Assembly: GCA_014706295.1 (NCBI GenBank)
Contig: JACSVZ010000011.1
Coordinates: 4,280,663-4,344,662, forward strand
From: Lycocorax pyrrhopterus obiensis
Lineage: Eukaryota; Chordata; Aves; Passeriformes; Paradisaeidae
Reading direction: 5' to 3'
Length of the DNA stretch: 64,000 nt
Position 1 is the first letter of the stretch; each line of letters starts with the position of its first letter. Below are positions 1 to 11,100 of this stretch, in pieces. A program made the position numbers and the translations under genes. The notes under the pieces were generated by a model, which did not search any database, was not told the origin of the DNA, and was given only the letters and a program-made list of their open reading frames with translations.

Positions 1-3000
1 ATTCATAAGAAGAAAGGTCTTTTTAGGGTTATCTCTTGAATATATCCTGTCATATACAGATCTGTTACTTACAGACCTAGAACTGTTTCTAAATAATCTT
101 GTTTATACTCCTGCTATTCCTGTGTAATCAGCAGGGCTTACCCAGGTACAGGGACTGAGAATTCATCCTTTGCTCATGGAATTTTCATGGTCAGAATTTG
201 AGAGTTTTGAAAACTTCAGTGTGTTGAAATGTATTAATACTCCTGAGGCTTTCAGAGTAATGAGAGAAATGCTTGCGTTTCATTTTTTTAAAGTAATCCA
301 AATAACCAAAGTCCAGGTTTTACAAGAAGTCATTTGGAAGTGAATATCAGTATTTTTATGGGGAGCTACTGAACTGATTGGAAATATTTAAGGCTGCTTC
401 ATGACAGGGAGCCTTCCAGTATCTAATAAGACAGGATCTAGCTCAGAAAACTGAAATAGTTTTTAAACTGCCTTTAAAATTTTTAAAAAGAGCAATTATC
501 CCAGAAAATGCGATTTCAAAGGCAAATCTAATTTTAAATCTACTATATGTTCAGTTTGAAGTCTCTCAATAAGTTTCATTAGTGATTGTACTCTCAGAAA
601 ACATGTCTTGAGACAAGATACTAAACTTGAAGGACCATTGTTCTGTGAAACACAGCAATACAGTGCTCACTGATATATATCTGGAGAATAATAGAAGATC
701 ATGTCATTTGCTTTCTCTCTGTTCTGAACTTGAGGGGAAAATTAGGTCCACGCTACCACAGATCAGTTACCCAAACCTTAGAGGAGACTTGGTAATTAAA
801 TTAGTATCTTAGATGCTACTTTGTTCAATATATTTCTGCTTTTATTCCCCAATCTTTCAACCTGCCATTAAGTATTTAAGGCTATTTTAAGACTCTGCTT
901 TGAAAATCTAAGACGATTTCTTTTACTAATTATGTTAAGCACCCAGAGAGAGCACAGGAGCTCTGGAGAGAATGGGACATGTTATTTCTGAGAGTGTCAA
1001 AGGGACTGAAACCCATTCCTGGATACGAATTCTCCTTTCACAGCACATCTCCATTTTATACTTCATCTGTACAATGGCTTTAAGTAACACCTCTCTGATG
1101 GAGGGGTGCAGTGGGAAAGTTAATAAACACTGCAAAGATGACCTGATTATTCACAGAATGTTATGGAATGCTGATCTCCCAAATTTAGGAATGAAGGCCT
1201 CAGCATTACAGCAGTCCAATATTCACAGCCAAAGCCTACTCTCAGTATTGCCCTCACTGGCACTGACCTGGGAGTGCAAACACTCAGGGTGTGGGTTTTT
1301 AACAGAACAGAACGTGCATGGTAACTTCGCAGCCCATCATAGCAAGCCCTGCGTTTATTGAGAAGTTGGCTGCTCTTCTGAAAAATTTACTTCTCTGCTT
1401 TTATTCTGCTCACCAAGAAGCAAACCCTGACCAAGTGAATCAGGTGATGTCATCTGAAAGCAAAAGGCCCTGGCTGTGCTGGAGGGAAGATCCCTGCTCC
1501 CAGCAGAGATTCTGGAGAGCCGAGGGCTCAGCTCCTGTCACTGCTGGCTGGGCAAGGGATGAGAGGGCTGGACAGAATGGGCCAGGAACAAAACCAGAAC
1601 TCCTAAGCCATGGGCATCACTGAGGTTGAAATCTCCACTGTTGCACACACACAGGGAAAATCCAGATGTCTCTCTCTACACACAGATATCTTCTTCTGTC
1701 TACGTTTTACCTGAGCCGTGGTGAGGGGCATGAGCAAGCCTCTCACTTTGAACATTATCAGGGATTTAAAGACTGTTTCTTTTCTTCTCACATCTATTTC
1801 CCTGCCTTCATTGTCTTCCACCTCTTTGGACAAAGCAGACACTGAATGCATATAAAATAGTTTCATTACCTTTTTTTGTTGTTGCTTTGCATTACTTTGA
1901 GGAGTGGCCCTGCATCTCACGGACCTTAGAACTACGAACAATACAGCTTTTTACCATGAATTAAAATGTTACACTATCTCTCTTAAAACCCCACCATTAT
2001 TATCCTAACATAGAGCAGCAAGAAGCAGATTTAGTTAGAAAAAAAAATATTCTGGTACTGCTATCTCTTGCCCCTATAACACATGATTAATTACCCATCT
2101 TGTTGCAGGTTTTATAAATATAAGTCCTGTGAATATACATGTCCTTTTCTCCACCCCTGTGAATGCCCCATAGAAATCAGCTGGGCAGAATGGTGCAGTG
2201 GGTCTCTGCACAGTCCTGTGGACCTTTAAACTCAGGATTAGTGACTTTGAAAGGGTTATTAGGGACAGGAGACTTCCTGATCTGATCCAATTCCAGGGTG
2301 AGCCCATCAGTACTTCCCACTACTTTTTCAATTTTATTTTATTTTTTAATCTGGAAGTTCAGTGGAAATTCAAGTTTCCACGCTTCACAAAGAGCTTTGA
2401 ACCTTGACAGATTCTGCTTTTGACAACTGTGAAAACCCTATTTCCCTATCTTGGAGATTCCATGTAACAAATCCATCATCATTTCTCTCTGCCTCTCTGG
2501 TACTGGCTGAACAGAGCCAGGATTTCTTGTTTGCAGCATTTTCTCACCTGTAAAGTAAATCATAGCTATATGGGCTTTACATGAGTAACCAGAGCACTTG
2601 AATACTTAATTCTAAATGTGTACTCTGGCAAATGAAGGAAACTATTACCCTGGAACAGCACACTTCAAACATTAATCATAATTATTAATCACACAAAGTT
2701 TTTTTGAGAAACTTGAATATAAGTCCAGGCCTATAGTAATTGTCATATTCACACATATTCAGTGCATACAGCAAAGTAGTTGCATGAAATCATTCTGCAA
2801 CAAATAACTGTTTTGCAGTCCGATTTAATTTAGTTTCATGGCATCAAGTCATTCTGATTTTTTTTTAAACATTATAATAAAAATGAGTAGTTTCGAGGTT
2901 ATAGAAATCTCACTCTCTTTCTGAATTGCCTGAGAAGGTCTTTGCTAGCAGTTAACTGACAATTACAGATTCTTAGGATTTCTATGGTTCTTGAATGTGT

Positions 3001-4110
3001 TTGTTATATACCATTAGTCACCAGGTGAAGCCCGTCAGTAATGGCAATACCCTTCAGCAATAGCTGGGGAGAATTTAACGCTGATTGATGGCAGGTCACC
3101 TGGAATTGGTTGGCAGAATTTCCAATTTTCTGTTGGGAAATTGCTTATTTCTTGAAGTCTATTCCCATTTTTACAAGTGGACAGCCAGCTGAGATTATAC
3201 ATTATTATGTGTCTAACTATAAAATTGTGATGGATGGTGTCACACATTTGAAGAGAGAGTTAAACATTTCATTTAGGGCTGGTTTTAAGAAAAAGGCTAA
3301 GTAACTTTAAAATATAAACTGTAACCTACCTTTGGCTTGCATTTGTTCATCTAGATTCAGAACAGAAGCATTGCACTTTAACTAGTTTTAAACAAAGAGT
3401 TACTTGCTTTGTTATCATTAAGTATTAAGTATTCAAAGGGTTATGATATCTTTGTTGTAAACAGATTTTCAGTTTCTAAGGCTTGGCCAGGGACTGACTG
3501 ATGGAGCAGATTAATGTTTTATTTCTACTTCTGGGTCCTCGGTTAAAATTCTGGCAAAACTGCATTGACAGAAAATCAAAGGCTGTTCAGCAAAGCCTTC
3601 CTATGGTTCTTCTTCTAAATCATGAGGGAGGGCAGCCAAAAACAGCCGGGCATTTCCTGTTTCCAAGGGGATACGTGACAAAAGCCAGCACAGACTTAGC
3701 ATACAATGTGTATTGTCTCTTTGAAACCTGGCTGAGTTGTTTGGGAACAAAGAACCCACGCCCTGCTGCAATCTAAGGGAAAAGAGTGACCCGAGGAATA
3801 AAAGCTGGAGCTGTAACTCACACAGGATATGTATTTGTGACAGTCTCAAAATAGAAACAAAAGCAAAGGGCTGCGTGTTGAAGATTTAAAGCCAAATCTT
3901 TGCAAGATTGGCATCACTGAAATGAGGCTGCCTGTGGAGAGCTCAGAGCTCTTTCTTACATGCCCAGGTCCCCAGACTGTGACAGCAAAAGCTAAGGGCC
4001 TTCACTTGAGATTTAAGGTAGGAAAGGTCTTGCCTTGGCAGCTCTTCAGAGTGAGCCTTTGAGGGTAACAGCAGAGTTAGACATCTCACCACCTTGTTTG
4101 CCTTCACTTG
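1..4110. other. Unique AT-rich non-coding DNA
   Basis: I recognise no gene here. Open frames up to 129 codons occur (for example 972-1361 and 1603-1941), but they lack family motifs, overlap on both strands and use ordinary intergenic composition. Around 1045-1180 the wording resembles the 3' portion of ancient MIR/L2-type SINEs (a 'catctgtacaatgg' phrase), and around 2540-2585 there is a similar 'ctcacctgtaaagtaaa' phrase. Both are too diverged for a firm call. Confidence 0.5.
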
Positions 4111-4118
4111 TTGAGAAT

Positions 4119-4182
4119 AACAGAATACTCACAGAATACTCTTAAGTTGGAAGGTACCCATAGGGATCATTGAATCAGATTT
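4119..4182 (-). mobile_element. CR1 LINE 3'-end fragment, antisense
   Basis: The plus strand carries the antisense CR1 tail pattern: two 'acagaatactc'-like tail units, then 'aagttggaaggtaccca', then 'agggatcattgaatcaga'. In avian CR1 elements this is the extreme 3' end, so the element lies on the minus strand. Only about 60 bases are recognisable, which fits the strong 5' truncation usual for CR1. Divergence is fairly high, so the insertion is not recent. Confidence 0.65.
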
Positions 4183-4251
4183 CTTTTACCTCCTTTCTGA
4201 CTTATTTAAATTTGATTTCTTGCCTATAGTGTGAAATAGCTAAAGCAAGAT

Positions 4252-4280
4252 GGGGTTGGGGTTGGGGTCAGGAGGGGGGC
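4252..4280 (+). repeat. TTGGGG-type G-rich tract, G-quadruplex motif
   Basis: Three GGGG runs separated by TT are followed by a six-G run after the short loop 'tcagga'. This meets the usual definition of an intramolecular G-quadruplex motif (four G3+ runs, loops of at most 7) on the plus strand. The TTGGGG phrase resembles ciliate-type telomere repeats, but vertebrate telomeres are TTAGGG. With only three units, chance or local slippage is the simplest explanation. Confidence 0.7.
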
Positions 4281-6585
4281 CCTCCCCTGGTTTCAAGTAG
4301 TCTCAGCTTTGTCACTGGGGGTTTCTGGAAGGTGCTAGAGGCGGGATTGCAGCCACTCGGACAGGGACTCTCTCACTTCTTGCAGCGTGTTTATTACTGG
4401 GCTGAGTTTGAACCACCTCTCCTTTGACTGTATTTGACGAATAAGTGATTATTGCAAGTTAATTCTGTAGCGTTCCATCTCCTGCTGGCTTATGGGCTGC
4501 ATATTCTGAATCTGCCAACAGGTTCCAGAGCCTCAGAGGATTTGGGGCTCCCAGGTGTTGGAAGGCAGTGAGGAGCGGGCACTGGGATGACTGTCCTGTC
4601 CCTGAGAGGAACAGTCTCCTGGTGGATTTAGGTAACTGCAGGCAGCACTGCTTCTTGCTCCCATATCTTGCTCTTAAAGCAAAAAAAAAATTGCTTTAGG
4701 TTTCCCTTTAGGTATTTAACATCTCCCCTGGGTCTGGCCCTGGTGTGTGCCAGCGCATCCTCACACCAAGGTCCAGACTCACAGCCCCAGTCCAGGCTGA
4801 GGCAAGGGCCACTCAAGGTATGTGAGGCTTCCCCTTCATGAACTTCAGTGCTGTTAAAATTTGGCCCTACAAGAAATCAAAGATAAAGGAAGTTTTTTAA
4901 GAAGCTAGTTCAAGCATGCAAGAAAATCCCTGTAGAAGATAGGAATTGGCAGCACTACTTCAGAGGCTTTCATATTCCAAAATTTAATTAGATCTGCTCA
5001 CCTAGAACTGTTGGAAATATGTTTACTGCTTTTAGATCTTTCTGTCTTATGAATTCCTATTATGAAGAAGCTATTAAATATCACACAGTGTCAGATTCAG
5101 AAGTCTATCCTACTAGGAGCAGCCAAATGTATTATTTACTGTTTGTCTCAAATTATACTTATTTATTGCACAATCAAATAGCATAGTTTTATTTTCTCTT
5201 GAACCAAAAATGCTTTTAGGATCTGTCTTTATTTTAAGTGTACTCATTTTCACTATATATTATCTAATTTTTCTGTATTGAAAATTAACTGATCCAGAAT
5301 TGTTTTGCATGCCTAATCTAGAAACTAAACAACATCCTAGTTATTATTTTTAATCCCCAGAAAGTATAAAAACTAAACATGTTTCTGCAACATTTGGAAT
5401 CATACAAGCATTGCTTTATTTCCTCAGACCTAAAAGCCAATACTTGCATAACTATTTGATGCTTTTTATCAGAAGCATTGATGCACATCAGTGAGAACTT
5501 TCTACCACCTTGAAAATGACTTTTAGAATATTTCATTAGCAGACTGTCTTTCAGAACTCAAGTTGACATTCATGTTTCTTCACACCAGTCTTTCATCCAC
5601 AAAACTCTTTGTTCTGCTGAACAGTTTCGAGACAATATGGGCAATCAAAAAAGCAAAGGCTTATGACCTATCTGCATCTTCCATTCCAACATTTGATCAG
5701 TCTTATTCAAATCTCATCTTTTAATACTCCTTTGAGAACTTTCTGAGGATTTTATTTCCTTTCTTTCATTATGATTATATTATTTCAAAAACTTCAAACT
5801 TAATGAAATGGCAGCTCTCTATAAAGTGAGAGGCAGACGCCATTGGTGGCTACACATTTATCCATTTTCATCTCTTTCAATAGCCTACGTGGAAAGAATC
5901 TGAAATCCAAAATAGTGGGGAATGTCTTTTGTATGTACATTTTCCATTCTGGGAGATATGGGGTTATCTTGCAGTTCTGCATTTTTCTGAAAAATAAAGC
6001 ACTGGAGCAAGTTGCTTAGGAATTGTAGGGAAGCAGAAAGCTGCCTGAGACCCATGAAACCAAACAATTTGTGTATTTAGAAAGACAAAGGTCTTTATTA
6101 CCAATCAATACCTCTACCTTAAATAACATGACATTTCCTCAGACTCTAGCACTTCCTGCTCTGCCAGCTGCCTGCGTGTCCCTGTGTGGCCAAGGGTGCA
6201 TTTGTGCTTTCCAAGGGGCCTCCTGGATGCACAGACACTTTGTGCCCACACAAACAGGGCTTCACTCACACATTCACCTCACAGAAAAGGCTGGAGAAGC
6301 AAGCTGTATGGCTGGTTCAGGAACCCAAAGCTGAAAAACAGACAAACACAGATACACTCGAGTTAAGGCTGCTTTGGGGCCCCTGGTTTCCCTCCTTGTG
6401 TGCAGCTCATCCTGGTGCTGCAGCAATAACAGCTGAGCAGCCTTCTTTCCACCACTGCTCTAAAAAACGAAGTCATTACAGTGTTGATATTAAATTTTGC
6501 ATAAGAAGGTTACTTCTCTGGAGTTTAGGAGTGGTTTGGCTCCTGCTGGAAGAGGCGGTGCTTCATTTATGTCTGTCAAATGTAG

Positions 6586-6640
6586 CTGGGCCAGATTTTC
6601 ACCTGGTGAAAATTTATGCCACAGCCGGTGAACACTTTCC
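6586..6640. repeat. Possible relic of a palindromic amniote repeat
   Basis: The phrase 'gggccagattttcacctggtg' followed by 'aaaatttatgcc' closely resembles one arm of an old palindromic repeat common in turtle, crocodile and bird genomes (remembered form: gggccagattctcagctggtg). Only one arm is visible. Assignment is from memory of the wording. Confidence 0.35.
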
Positions 6641-6785
6641 CATCACATATTCACACAAGCTTTATCAGCAACTTCTTTTTTCTTTTTTTTTTTCCTCAGA
6701 TTTTATCCTAAAATGGAGACAAAAATTTATGTGCAGTGTCTGACAGAAAAAGTTTTATGTGCCACAGTAGTTCAGCTGCTGCTGA

Positions 6786-6968
6786 GCGGAATCTTCTTTG
6801 TCAATAGTTGCATTTCACTACCAGGTAAAATCTCTTCTGTTAGCAAGCAGATAAAATCTGCTTTGGCAGTATCTGTGCTCCTCTGCCGGTAAAATCTTCT
6901 CCATCAGCAGCTATACTTTCCACTCAGATTTAATTTTCTCTATCAGAAATTGCCCCTCTCTGGCAAAA
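6786..6968. repeat. Degenerate ~39-bp tandem repeat
   Basis: Related units begin near 6788, 6826, 6890 and 6929. Each has the order 'aatcttct', then 'tca', then 'ag', then a pyrimidine-rich 'cttt.cact' end. Spacings are about 38, 64 and 39 bases; the 64-base unit has an internal partial duplication of the 'taaaatct' start. Units are well diverged from each other, so the array is old. I do not recognise it as a known repeat family. Confidence 0.55.
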
Positions 6969-8510
6969 CTTCAGAAGCTATTTCACAAAGCTCTTGCTCC
7001 TATTGATACAAGCTATTGTAAACATTAAAACATTTATTAAAAGCCATGCAACTTATTCTCCAAAATATTATTAAATGAAACATTTGAGCTTCTGCCTATA
7101 TTTTTCTTGATGTCAAACTTCCAAAGCCAGGAAATAAAAACTTAAGGAAGACTTTATTCCCTACCTCCCACTTCCCCTTGCCCCAAACATGCATTTTATC
7201 TCTGCTGCAACTGCATTTATCACGGATGCTACTGGATATACTTATTTTTTTTTCTTTATAAGCATTGCCTGAGGAAGATTTCTGTCCAAAATTTTAGGGT
7301 AGTAACGGGCTTAAATGTAGATGGAAGAGCCCCTACATCTGTAGCAGCTAATGGACTTGCACAGTGTCTTCAGTATATTAAACAGGTTAAACAAATTAAA
7401 TGGATTACCACGTCACTGACTCCCATGCTACTTGTGAGATAATAAATGCCATTTAAAGCAGTGTGTACACATCAGCATGCAATCTGAACAGGCATTGTTC
7501 TCTGTGATCCACAGGGCACTGCTGGGACAGCCAGCTTTGTTGTGCTGGGGAACAGCAGGAATACTTTTCCGGATGTTCTAAATCCAACTGGTCTGAACAA
7601 TGCCAGCTCATGATCCTGTCAGTCTGCACTGGTCCTTGTTTAACCTGCAAGGTGTCCAGCTGCTGGTGGTGGAATTTGTCAGACTGGAGTCTGTTGTTCA
7701 TTTGGAGCCGTGTCAGGTGTCATGAAGGGCCCGGCTCCTGGAAAGCCAATTCCTTTTTGCAGAGCAGGAAACGCTCTCTTGTTGCCCCTACAGAGGTACG
7801 GACCCTATAGGCAGCCATCACCACATAATTAACAACAGCAACTGCAGCCTGAGCTCTTCAGAATTAAACCTGCTGTGCAATGTATGGCCCACACTGTGCC
7901 ATGTGTGATGCTCAGGGTTCTAACTCCTCTAATCAATTTAACCTCCCGTGGCCAGGGGCCATGGGGCAGTGCCCGCTCTCCAGGCTGTCAGCTCTTTAAT
8001 AAACAAACAAACAAAAAGAACCCACAAACCAAAAAGAAGCAGAAAATTATTTTTCCACTGAGTTACTTGGGTTAAAGTAATTTCTCACTGTTTGGATCCT
8101 CAAGGATGTTCTGAAGAAAATATATTTGAAAGCCAGTCCTCACTGTAAAGGATTATATACGTCAATTGTTTTCCTCCAAATCTCTTTTATGTGGATATGA
8201 TTCCTTTCATTCACGGACTGAAGAGGAGCTGCAGAAATCCCTTCTTTTTTTAAGTAAATGAAGTAAACACCTGTATTCCCTTCTAAGTCCTTCTAAGAAA
8301 CTTGTGGTGGAGTTGTTACTTCTGTACTTTAAACAAATGGTGTTCTGTTCTTTTTGGTATAGTTTCATAAAAATACTATTTCTTACATTAGCAAACCTTT
8401 TCCTATTGGTAAATGGCATTTAGGGGTTCTTAGTGGACAGTTTAGCCTGGAAATTGTGGGATTTACAGTGGCCTGTTCTTTCACTGGTTGAGAAATCTGG
8501 TCTTGCAATC
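6969..8510. other. Non-coding DNA, no gene seen
   Basis: This is unique sequence with no recognised gene or long repeat. A short A-rich stretch with three 'aaac' units lies near 7998-8050. Frames at 7453-7701 and 7610-7810 are overlapping and featureless. Confidence 0.45.
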
Positions 8511-8602
8511 ACATATCATATCACATCATATCATATCGCATCATATCACATCATATCATATCAAATCATATCATATCAAATCATAACATATCACATCATC
8601 AC
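8511..8602. repeat. (ATATC)n pentanucleotide microsatellite
   Basis: About 18 five-base units run without a break in register. Most are ATATC, with variants ACATC, GCATC and AAATC. The variants tend to occupy every third unit (ATATC-ATATC-NNATC), which gives a partial 15-base higher-order period. A frame crosses it (8433-8630) and reads as a five-residue repeat only because 15 is a multiple of 3. Confidence 0.95.
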
Positions 8603-10660
8603 CAATATATTTTTCTTTATTCGGTTATAAGCTCAGCCTTTATTACCTCATCTACAGTGGTAGAAAATAGTTGGACCTTGTTGCTATCTTGCAGAAAACT
8701 CCAGCAGGAGGAAGTGTTCTAGGTAATGCCATCCCAGGAGCAAGAGAGAACAGGCTTAGCCCAGGAGAAAAAAGCCTTCCTGAAGTACTCAGTGTCAGTA
8801 TAGCCTCTCTAAACTGATTAGAGATTTCCTCATGCTAAAGAAAAATAAGTTTCACCAAGAAAACACCTTGTTTATAGGGGCAAGGAGGGGGAAATGAAAG
8901 GCACAGGGAAGGAAAGGATTCCCAGCAGAGTTACCTCATGTCTGTAACTTGCCCGTGGGAGATGAGCAGATCATGTTTGAGAACAAAAACCAGCTGCAGA
9001 GGCTTTGCCCCCTGCCCAGAAGCCAAAACTGAACCTGTTGTGATCAGAACCAGCAAAAGTGAACAAGAAGTGGCAGTACTGAGAGGAGCTAAACAGCTGC
9101 TGCTGAGGGTGGCACCTCCTTACACACTTCACAATGAAACAATGGAAAATCACCGGTTACACGGAACAAAACAGCAACGTAAAATATTGATAAAGACATT
9201 AGGGAAAAACAGTGGAATACTTGAACAGCCAAATGAGTCTGTTGTCCCAAGTGCATTATCATTTAACAAGCTTATTAAATATCACTATTTTAACAATTAA
9301 TAGAAACCTGTCTTGCTGTAGGCCATTTTGATAACTGTTAATTAAGTATCTACAAATTCCTTACAAAGTCCATGTGCTACTAAGAATGAGATTAGGCATT
9401 TCTTGCTTATGTAATTTTGAGCTAATTATAAGACTATTAGATTTATCTTCTAAATACTCAGTAAGTTCTCTTTTAACAATCATCTTATATTTAATTAAAA
9501 AGCAGTATCTGGCTTGCTAAATTTGAATTAAATGCTTGCTGGAGACACTAAATTAAAGTGTTAGTAACATTTTACCAGTGAATAAAGGACTATACAGATA
9601 TTTTCACAATACAGAATTGTTATCCAGAAAGCGAATAAACAGACAGGGATTTTCAAAGATATTGACAGGCTCTTTGCAAAGTTCTTGAAATAGAAAAGGA
9701 TCCTGACTGCTGCTGTGCTATTTCTTAAACAAAACTGAATTGTTAAAAGGCATGCATGGAAGGCATGTGAAAAATTAATGAAAATGGCTATTTCATTTTA
9801 TAAAGGTGAGTAATAGAAGAGCTCCCACAACTGAAATTAATACTTGTTTATGAACAGTCAGAAAATTTGTATTCTTTGGCCAATAAAAATGGAAAAAAAC
9901 CTCATTAAATTGTGTGCCTCAGAGACTATTGACAGTATTAGTATTATGTGTGATCAGATTTAAAAAAAAATATTTAGGGATCTAAAGATGAGTGATTCCA
10001 AAGTATCTTATTCTCAGTTAAAGTATTTATTCTAAAGGCAGAAAAAATTATTTCCAAATAGTTGAAATCTTGTGTTTGCATGTGATTTTATTTCTTTCAT
10101 CGCCCTGTAAAACATTGTCCGTATTAAGACATTTCTCCTGCCTCTTTTCCTTCACCAGTCTGAATTTAAAAATCCATGTTAAGGGTTTGTTATTGGTTTG
10201 TTGCTTTTTTTTTTTTTCTCCTAAAGAAAATGATGGCCTTGTACTCCCTGCGGTAAAAATGACACTTAAAAAGTACTGTGAAGAGAAATTGCATTTTGCC
10301 TTTTGATTTTTCAAGAACCACTAGTGGAAGGGACACTGTTACATTTTCTAAGAATGACTTTTAATGTTTCAGTGCTACTCATAAGAAAATTCCTTGTCCA
10401 TATATATTCATGACAAGTTCTTTGTGCACAGTCAGTGTCATGGAAAGTCACAGCATTTTTGAATATGAAGAGAAAGGCTTAAGTGGGAGAACAGAACACT
10501 AGAGAGCTATGATTTTTGAGTCACGGAGGCTTAGTTGCTGAGAGGTGTAGAGAAATGGAAAATGAGGGCTAGAAATAACTCAGGAAGTCAGTCTCTTTCT
10601 TTGCTATCCCGGATAAATGCTTGCCCATCCTTTTCTATACACCCCCAAAGGTGGAAGCAC
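8603..10660. other. Non-coding DNA, no gene seen
   Basis: The section is AT-rich from about 9300 to 10530. The only sizeable frame (8938-9300, 120 codons, ATG start) has no recognised domain, signal peptide or membrane segment. A T12 run lies near 10206. Confidence 0.45.
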
Positions 10661-10664
10661 TGCA

Positions 10665-11100
10665 CTCTCCTCCGGCGATTTATTTCATCGTTGTTTCAGG
10701 GTCCTTGCAGCACAAACGCCTTCCTCAGGTCGAGCCTGATCACTGGGGCGCAGTTTGAGCCCGCTGCCTCTCGCTCCATCTCTCACAGACGCACCTCCCC
10801 GGTCGTTCTCCGCTCCTCCCTCACAGCTGCTTTCCCGTGCGAAGGCTGCTGCTCCGTTCTGCCTCACCCTTCTCGCTCGGGGCGGAAGAGCCGCAGTCCA
10901 TCCCGTTTTCCCGGGAAGGCAGGGGCTCTGTGTCTCGGGCCATCCCCCGCGCTGCCGCGGTCCTGCCGTGCTGCCCTCCGGCGCCCAAAGCGCGGCTGCG
11001 GCTGCAGCGCCGGCGCTGCTGCGCGGTCCCGGAGCGCTGCCCGTGCCTCGCAGCCCCTCCGCACCCTCCCGAGGCAAGCTTTTCACAGCAGCACCTTGTT
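10665..11100. promoter_or_regulatory. CpG island, orphan
   Basis: Composition changes abruptly from AT-rich flanks to GC-rich sequence dense in CpG, densest between about 10740 and 11080, with repeated CCGCGC, GCGCGG and CGGCGC phrases and GC-box-like ggggcgg near 10879. In vertebrates such islands usually mark promoters or CpG-rich enhancers. No coding start, splice donor with good consensus, or known protein is visible next to it. Frames through it (up to 198 codons on plus, 133 on minus) are open only because GC-rich sequence has few stops. It could be the 5' exon of a non-coding RNA, the alternative first exon of a distant gene, or a bivalent developmental element. Direction is undecided. 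Confidence 0.65.

Larger units (their letters stand above)
4183..6785. other. Non-coding DNA, no gene seen
   Basis: This stretch is mixed unique sequence. It contains the G-rich tract at 4252-4280 (listed separately), a moderately GC-rich patch at 4300-4820 with no recognised repeat, AT-rich sequence from 4850 to 6070, and a palindromic-repeat relic near 6586-6640. A 185-codon frame at 6186-6743 has no recognisable domain and overlaps two other frames, so I do not treat it as a gene. Confidence 0.45.

Noticed and set aside
6186..6743. 185-codon plus-strand frame.
   Set aside because: No recognisable domain or start context; it ends in a poly-T-encoded phenylalanine run and overlaps two other frames.
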